Source: UBA966 sp046350355 | Lineage (GTDB): Bacteria > Planctomycetota > Phycisphaerae > Phycisphaerales > SM1A02 | Direction of reading: 5' to 3' | DNA length: 64,000 nucleotides | NCBI GenBank assembly: GCA_046350355.1 | Contig: JAXMAN010000002.1 | Location: 310,001-374,000, forward strand | Part shown: piece after piece, positions 61,773-64,000 of the stretch | How the letters are laid out: each line of letters starts with the position of its first letter | How positions within the stretch are numbered: position 1 is the first letter of the stretch | Program-made: the position numbers and the translations under genes | Notes under the pieces: model-generated | Told to the model about the DNA's origin: nothing | The model's input: only the letters and a program-made list of their open reading frames with translations | Databases searched by the model: none

Positions 61773-61847
61773 GGCCCCATCGTCTAGCCCGGTTCAGGAC
61801 ACATCCCTCTCACGGATGGAACAGGGGTTCGAATCCCCTTGGGGTCA
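61773..61847 (+). tRNA. tRNA-Glu (anticodon CTC)
   Basis: 75 bases: acceptor GGCCCCA/TGGGGTC, D arm with AGCCCGGTTCAGGAC, anticodon loop CTCTCAC (CTC, reads GAG) between CATCC and GGATG, T arm AGGGGTTCGAATCCCCT, discriminator A. No CCA is encoded. Confidence 0.96.
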
Positions 61848-61942
61848 CTGATCCGCCCGCGCCGTCCACGCGGGCCACAGAATCTGGGAGCGTGCGGCGC
61901 GGCTTTGCGCCGTGCCGCGCCTCCCGCGCGGGCGCCTGCCAC

Positions 61943-62017
61943 GGCCCCATCGTCTAGCCCGGTCCAGGACACCTCCCTTTCACGGAGGTGACAGGGGTTC
62001 AAATCCCCTTGGGGTCA
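61943..62017 (+). tRNA. tRNA-Glu (anticodon TTC)
   Basis: 75 bases, nearly identical to the tRNA-Glu 95 bases upstream outside the anticodon arm. Anticodon loop CTTTCAC (TTC, reads GAA) lies between CCTCC and GGAGG; the T arm reads AGGGGTTCAAATCCCCT. The discriminator is A and no CCA is encoded. It is probably co-transcribed from the promoter at 61730. Confidence 0.96.
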
Positions 62018-62057
62018 CTTGCCCCCGCGCGTTTCGGGGGCATTCTCCGGACTTCCC

Positions 62058-63530
62058 ATGCCCGTCACCAACCTGCATCGCATCGTCCCGGGAGCCTTCC
62101 TTGCCTGCGCGCTCGTCGCGCCGGCGGAGGCCGCCGTCCGCTACGTGAACGCCTCGCTCGCCACCGGCGCCAACAACGGCACGAGCTGGGCCGACGCGTA
62201 CCGCGGCGCGGGCGCGCTGCAGGCGGCGCTCACCGCGTCGGTCTCGGGGGACGAGCTCTGGGTCGCGGCGGGGACCTACCTGCCCTCCACCACCGGCGTG
62301 CGCGCATCGAGCTTCACGCTCAAGACCGGCGTGGGCATCTACGGCGGCTTCGCCGGCACCGAGGCGACGCGCGACCAGCGCAACTGGAAGACCAACACCA
62401 CCATCCTCTCCGGCGACCTGCTGGGCAACGACTCGGGCGCGAGCAACGTCGCCGAGAACAGCTACCACGTCGTCGTCGGCACGGGCGCGCTCGCCACGGG
62501 GGTGCTGGACGGCTTCACGGTGCGCAGCGGCAATGCGAACCTCGCCTCGGGCAACAACGACAAGGGCGGCGGCATCCTCATCGTCTCCAGCGGCGCGCCG
62601 ACGGTGCGCAACTGCATCTTCACCGCCAACCGCTGCACCTTCGGCGGCGGCGCGGGCTACATCTTCGCGGCGCAGGCGAACTTCACCGACTGCGAGTTCA
62701 ACGACAACGTCGGTGGTTCCTTCGGCGGCGCCTTCGACACCAACGCCGTCACGAGCACCTTCACGCGCTGCGTCTTCCGCGGCAACACCGCCGCGCGCGC
62801 GGGCGCCGTCGAGACCTACGGCGGCGGCAACACGACCTACACCAACTGCCTCTTCGTCGGCAACAGCGCCACCGGCAGCAACGCCGGCGGCGCGATCTGG
62901 ATCGGCGTCAGCAGCAGCGTCGTCACGATGCGCTGCTGCACCGTCGCGGGCAACACCTCCACCTTCACCGGCGCGGGCGTGCAGACGACCTCGGGCGGCA
63001 TCGCGATCATCAGCAACAGCATCCTGTGGGGCAACTCCGGCGCGGGCGGGCTCGTGGCGGCGAACCAGGTCAACAACGGGGGCGGCACCAACAGCGTCTC
63101 CTACTCGGTCGTGCTCGGCGGCTTCTCCGGCACCGCGAACCTCAACGTCGACCCGAAGTTCACCAACGCCGCGGGCGGCGACTACTCGCTCGCCGCGGAT
63201 TCGCCCGCCATCGACGCGGGCAACAACGCCCTCGTGCTCGCGGGCACCACGACGGACCTCGCGGGCGCGCCGCGCTTCGTCGACATCGCCGACGTGGCGG
63301 ACACCGGCGCGGGCACCGCGCCGATCGTCGACCGCGGCGCCTACGAGCGCCAGGTCCCGCCGCCGCCCCCGTGCCCGGCCGACCTCAACGGCGACGGGCA
63401 GGTCAACGGTGCGGACCTCGGCGTGCTGCTGGGCAACTTCGGCGGCAGCGGTGTGGGCGACCTCGACCAGAACGGCATCGTCGACGGCGCCGACCTGGGC
63501 CGCCTGCTGGGCACCTGGGGCCCGTGCTGA
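62058..63530 (+). CDS. Exported beta-helix protein with C-terminal dockerin-like domain
   Basis: A 490-residue exported protein. It has a signal peptide (about 1-26, CALVAPAEAA) and a right-handed parallel beta-helix region with repeated G-N/S-rich rungs (RYVNASLATGANNGTSWADAY at the N-terminus, then GGAIWIGVSSSVVTMRCCTV, ISNSILWGNS). The omp/choice-of-anchor-like ending DPKFTNAAGGDYSLAADSPAIDAGN follows, then a Pro run and two dockerin-like loops (DLNGDGQVNGADLGVLLGNFGG and DQNGIVDGADLGRLLGTWG) ending in PC. It starts 41 bases after tRNA-Glu(TTC). Such proteins bind or degrade polysaccharides or act as adhesins; which is unknown. Confidence 0.82.
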   Translation: MPVTNLHRIVPGAFLACALVAPAEAAVRYVNASLATGANNGTSWADAYRGAGALQAALTASVSGDELWVAAGTYLPSTTGVRASSFTLKTGVGIYGGFAGTEATRDQRNWKTNTTILSGDLLGNDSGASNVAENSYHVVVGTGALATGVLDGFTVRSGNANLASGNNDKGGGILIVSSGAPTVRNCIFTANRCTFGGGAGYIFAAQANFTDCEFNDNVGGSFGGAFDTNAVTSTFTRCVFRGNTAARAGAVETYGGGNTTYTNCLFVGNSATGSNAGGAIWIGVSSSVVTMRCCTVAGNTSTFTGAGVQTTSGGIAIISNSILWGNSGAGGLVAANQVNNGGGTNSVSYSVVLGGFSGTANLNVDPKFTNAAGGDYSLAADSPAIDAGNNALVLAGTTTDLAGAPRFVDIADVADTGAGTAPIVDRGAYERQVPPPPPCPADLNGDGQVNGADLGVLLGNFGGSGVGDLDQNGIVDGADLGRLLGTWGPC

Positions 63531-63548
63531 TTCGCTAGCCTGCGGGCG

Positions 63549-64000
63549 ATGCGCCCGCACGCGACCACCACCGTCCGCACGCCTTCCTGGCAGTACGCCG
63601 TGGAGACCGGGCGCGGCCTGCTGCGCCACGTCGGCGAGCGCATGGCCGCGGCGCAGCTTCGTCCCGCCGCCGCCGCGCTGGTCTGCGACGACGCCGTCGA
63701 GGCGACCGCGGGCGCCGCGGTGGACGCGTCCCTGCGCGCCGTCGGCGCGCGCACCGCGCGCATCGCGATGCAGGCGCGCGAGGACGCCAAGACCCTCGCC
63801 ACCGCAGGCGACCTCTGCGAGCGCCTCCTCGCCGACGGCTTCGACCGCGCGAGCGCGCTCGTCGCGGTCGGCGGCGGCGTGGTGGGGGATGTCGGCGGCT
63901 TCGTCGCCGCCACCTACATGCGCGGCCTCCCCTGCGTTCAGGCGCCGACGACGCTGCTGGCGATGGTCGACGCGAGCGTGGGGGGCAAGACCGCGGTCAA
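63549..64000 (+). CDS. aroB: 3-dehydroquinate synthase (C-terminus outside window)
   Basis: The first 150 residues of AroB, the second enzyme of the shikimate pathway, which converts DAHP to 3-dehydroquinate with NAD+. Seen are the NAD-binding segment ALVAVGGGVVGDVGGFVAATYMRGL and the characteristic QAPTTLLAMVDASVGGKTAV, in which the Lys and Asp contact substrate. The ATG at 63549 lies 18 bases after the stop of the beta-helix gene. The rest runs past the right edge. Confidence 0.94.
   Translation, partial: MRPHATTTVRTPSWQYAVETGRGLLRHVGERMAAAQLRPAAAALVCDDAVEATAGAAVDASLRAVGARTARIAMQAREDAKTLATAGDLCERLLADGFDRASALVAVGGGVVGDVGGFVAATYMRGLPCVQAPTTLLAMVDASVGGKTAV

Noticed and set aside
61848..61942. 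Additional tRNA or small RNA between the two tRNA-Glu genes
   Set aside because: No cloverleaf or own promoter; it looks like a processed spacer.

Overview
The window is very GC-rich bacterial chromosome, almost fully coding. It most likely comes from a planctomycete, probably of the Phycisphaerae. The evidence is: two exported proteins ending in the short dockerin-like repeat (LNGDGxVNGADLGxLLGxWG) typical of that group; Cys-rich ACC..G.C repeats; a complete MoxR/Bat operon; stacked SPFH genes; and lipid A synthesis (lpxB). Codon usage looks uniform, with no insertion sequences, prophage, integrase or CRISPR. No gene-free stretch exceeds about 205 bases. Many neighbouring genes share ATGA, GTGA or TGATG stop/start overlaps, which suggests translational coupling.

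Layout. 1-1055 (minus): gcvH followed by an ABC ATPase that runs off the edge. 1222-4814 (plus): sugar-phosphate isomerase-like protein, cmk, plsC-like acyltransferase and CCA-adding enzyme. 4920-7829: two exported proteins with a ClpP/SppA-like fold, then a strong terminator. 7905-18948: a membrane module with an ABC-2 permease on the minus strand diverging from three SPFH (HflK/HflC-type) genes, an ABC ATPase, a second ABC-2 permease and a large protein of unknown function. 18971-20609: FAH-family hydrolase, yidD, convergent rnpA and divergent rpoZ. 20746-23034: dockerin-bearing exported protein, a half-size EamA transporter and tRNA-Ser(CGA).

23120-32336 (minus) is an eight-gene operon: MoxR ATPase, DUF58, a DUF4381-like protein, BatA, BatB, BatC, BatD and BatE. 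32373-38109 holds an NAD(P)-dependent dehydrogenase, three poorly characterised genes, a HAD phosphatase, sucC, a DedA protein and tRNA-Ser(GCT). 38211-42813 holds a GbsR/MarR-type regulator with an unknown partner and a large exported subtilase. 43019-49546 holds ald-purD, an exported unknown protein, trxB and a dicarboxylate/amino-acid symporter. 49583-53972 holds aspS, lpxB, a SYLF lipoprotein and a possible PD-(D/E)XK nuclease.

53992-59201 is a complete branched-chain-amino-acid type ABC transporter (livK-H-M-G-F). Its LivG carries an unusual hydrophobic insertion. The end has an acidic unknown protein, nadD with a nucleoside phosphorylase, two tRNA-Glu genes, a beta-helix dockerin protein and the start of aroB.

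Most promising for new biology: (1) LivG with a membrane-spanning insert inside the nucleotide-binding domain; (2) the three-SPFH plus ABC-2 module with its divergent candidate operator; (3) the paired ClpP-fold proteins, one with a degraded motif; (4) the orphan nuclease candidate; (5) a subtilase with Glu at the catalytic Asp position.
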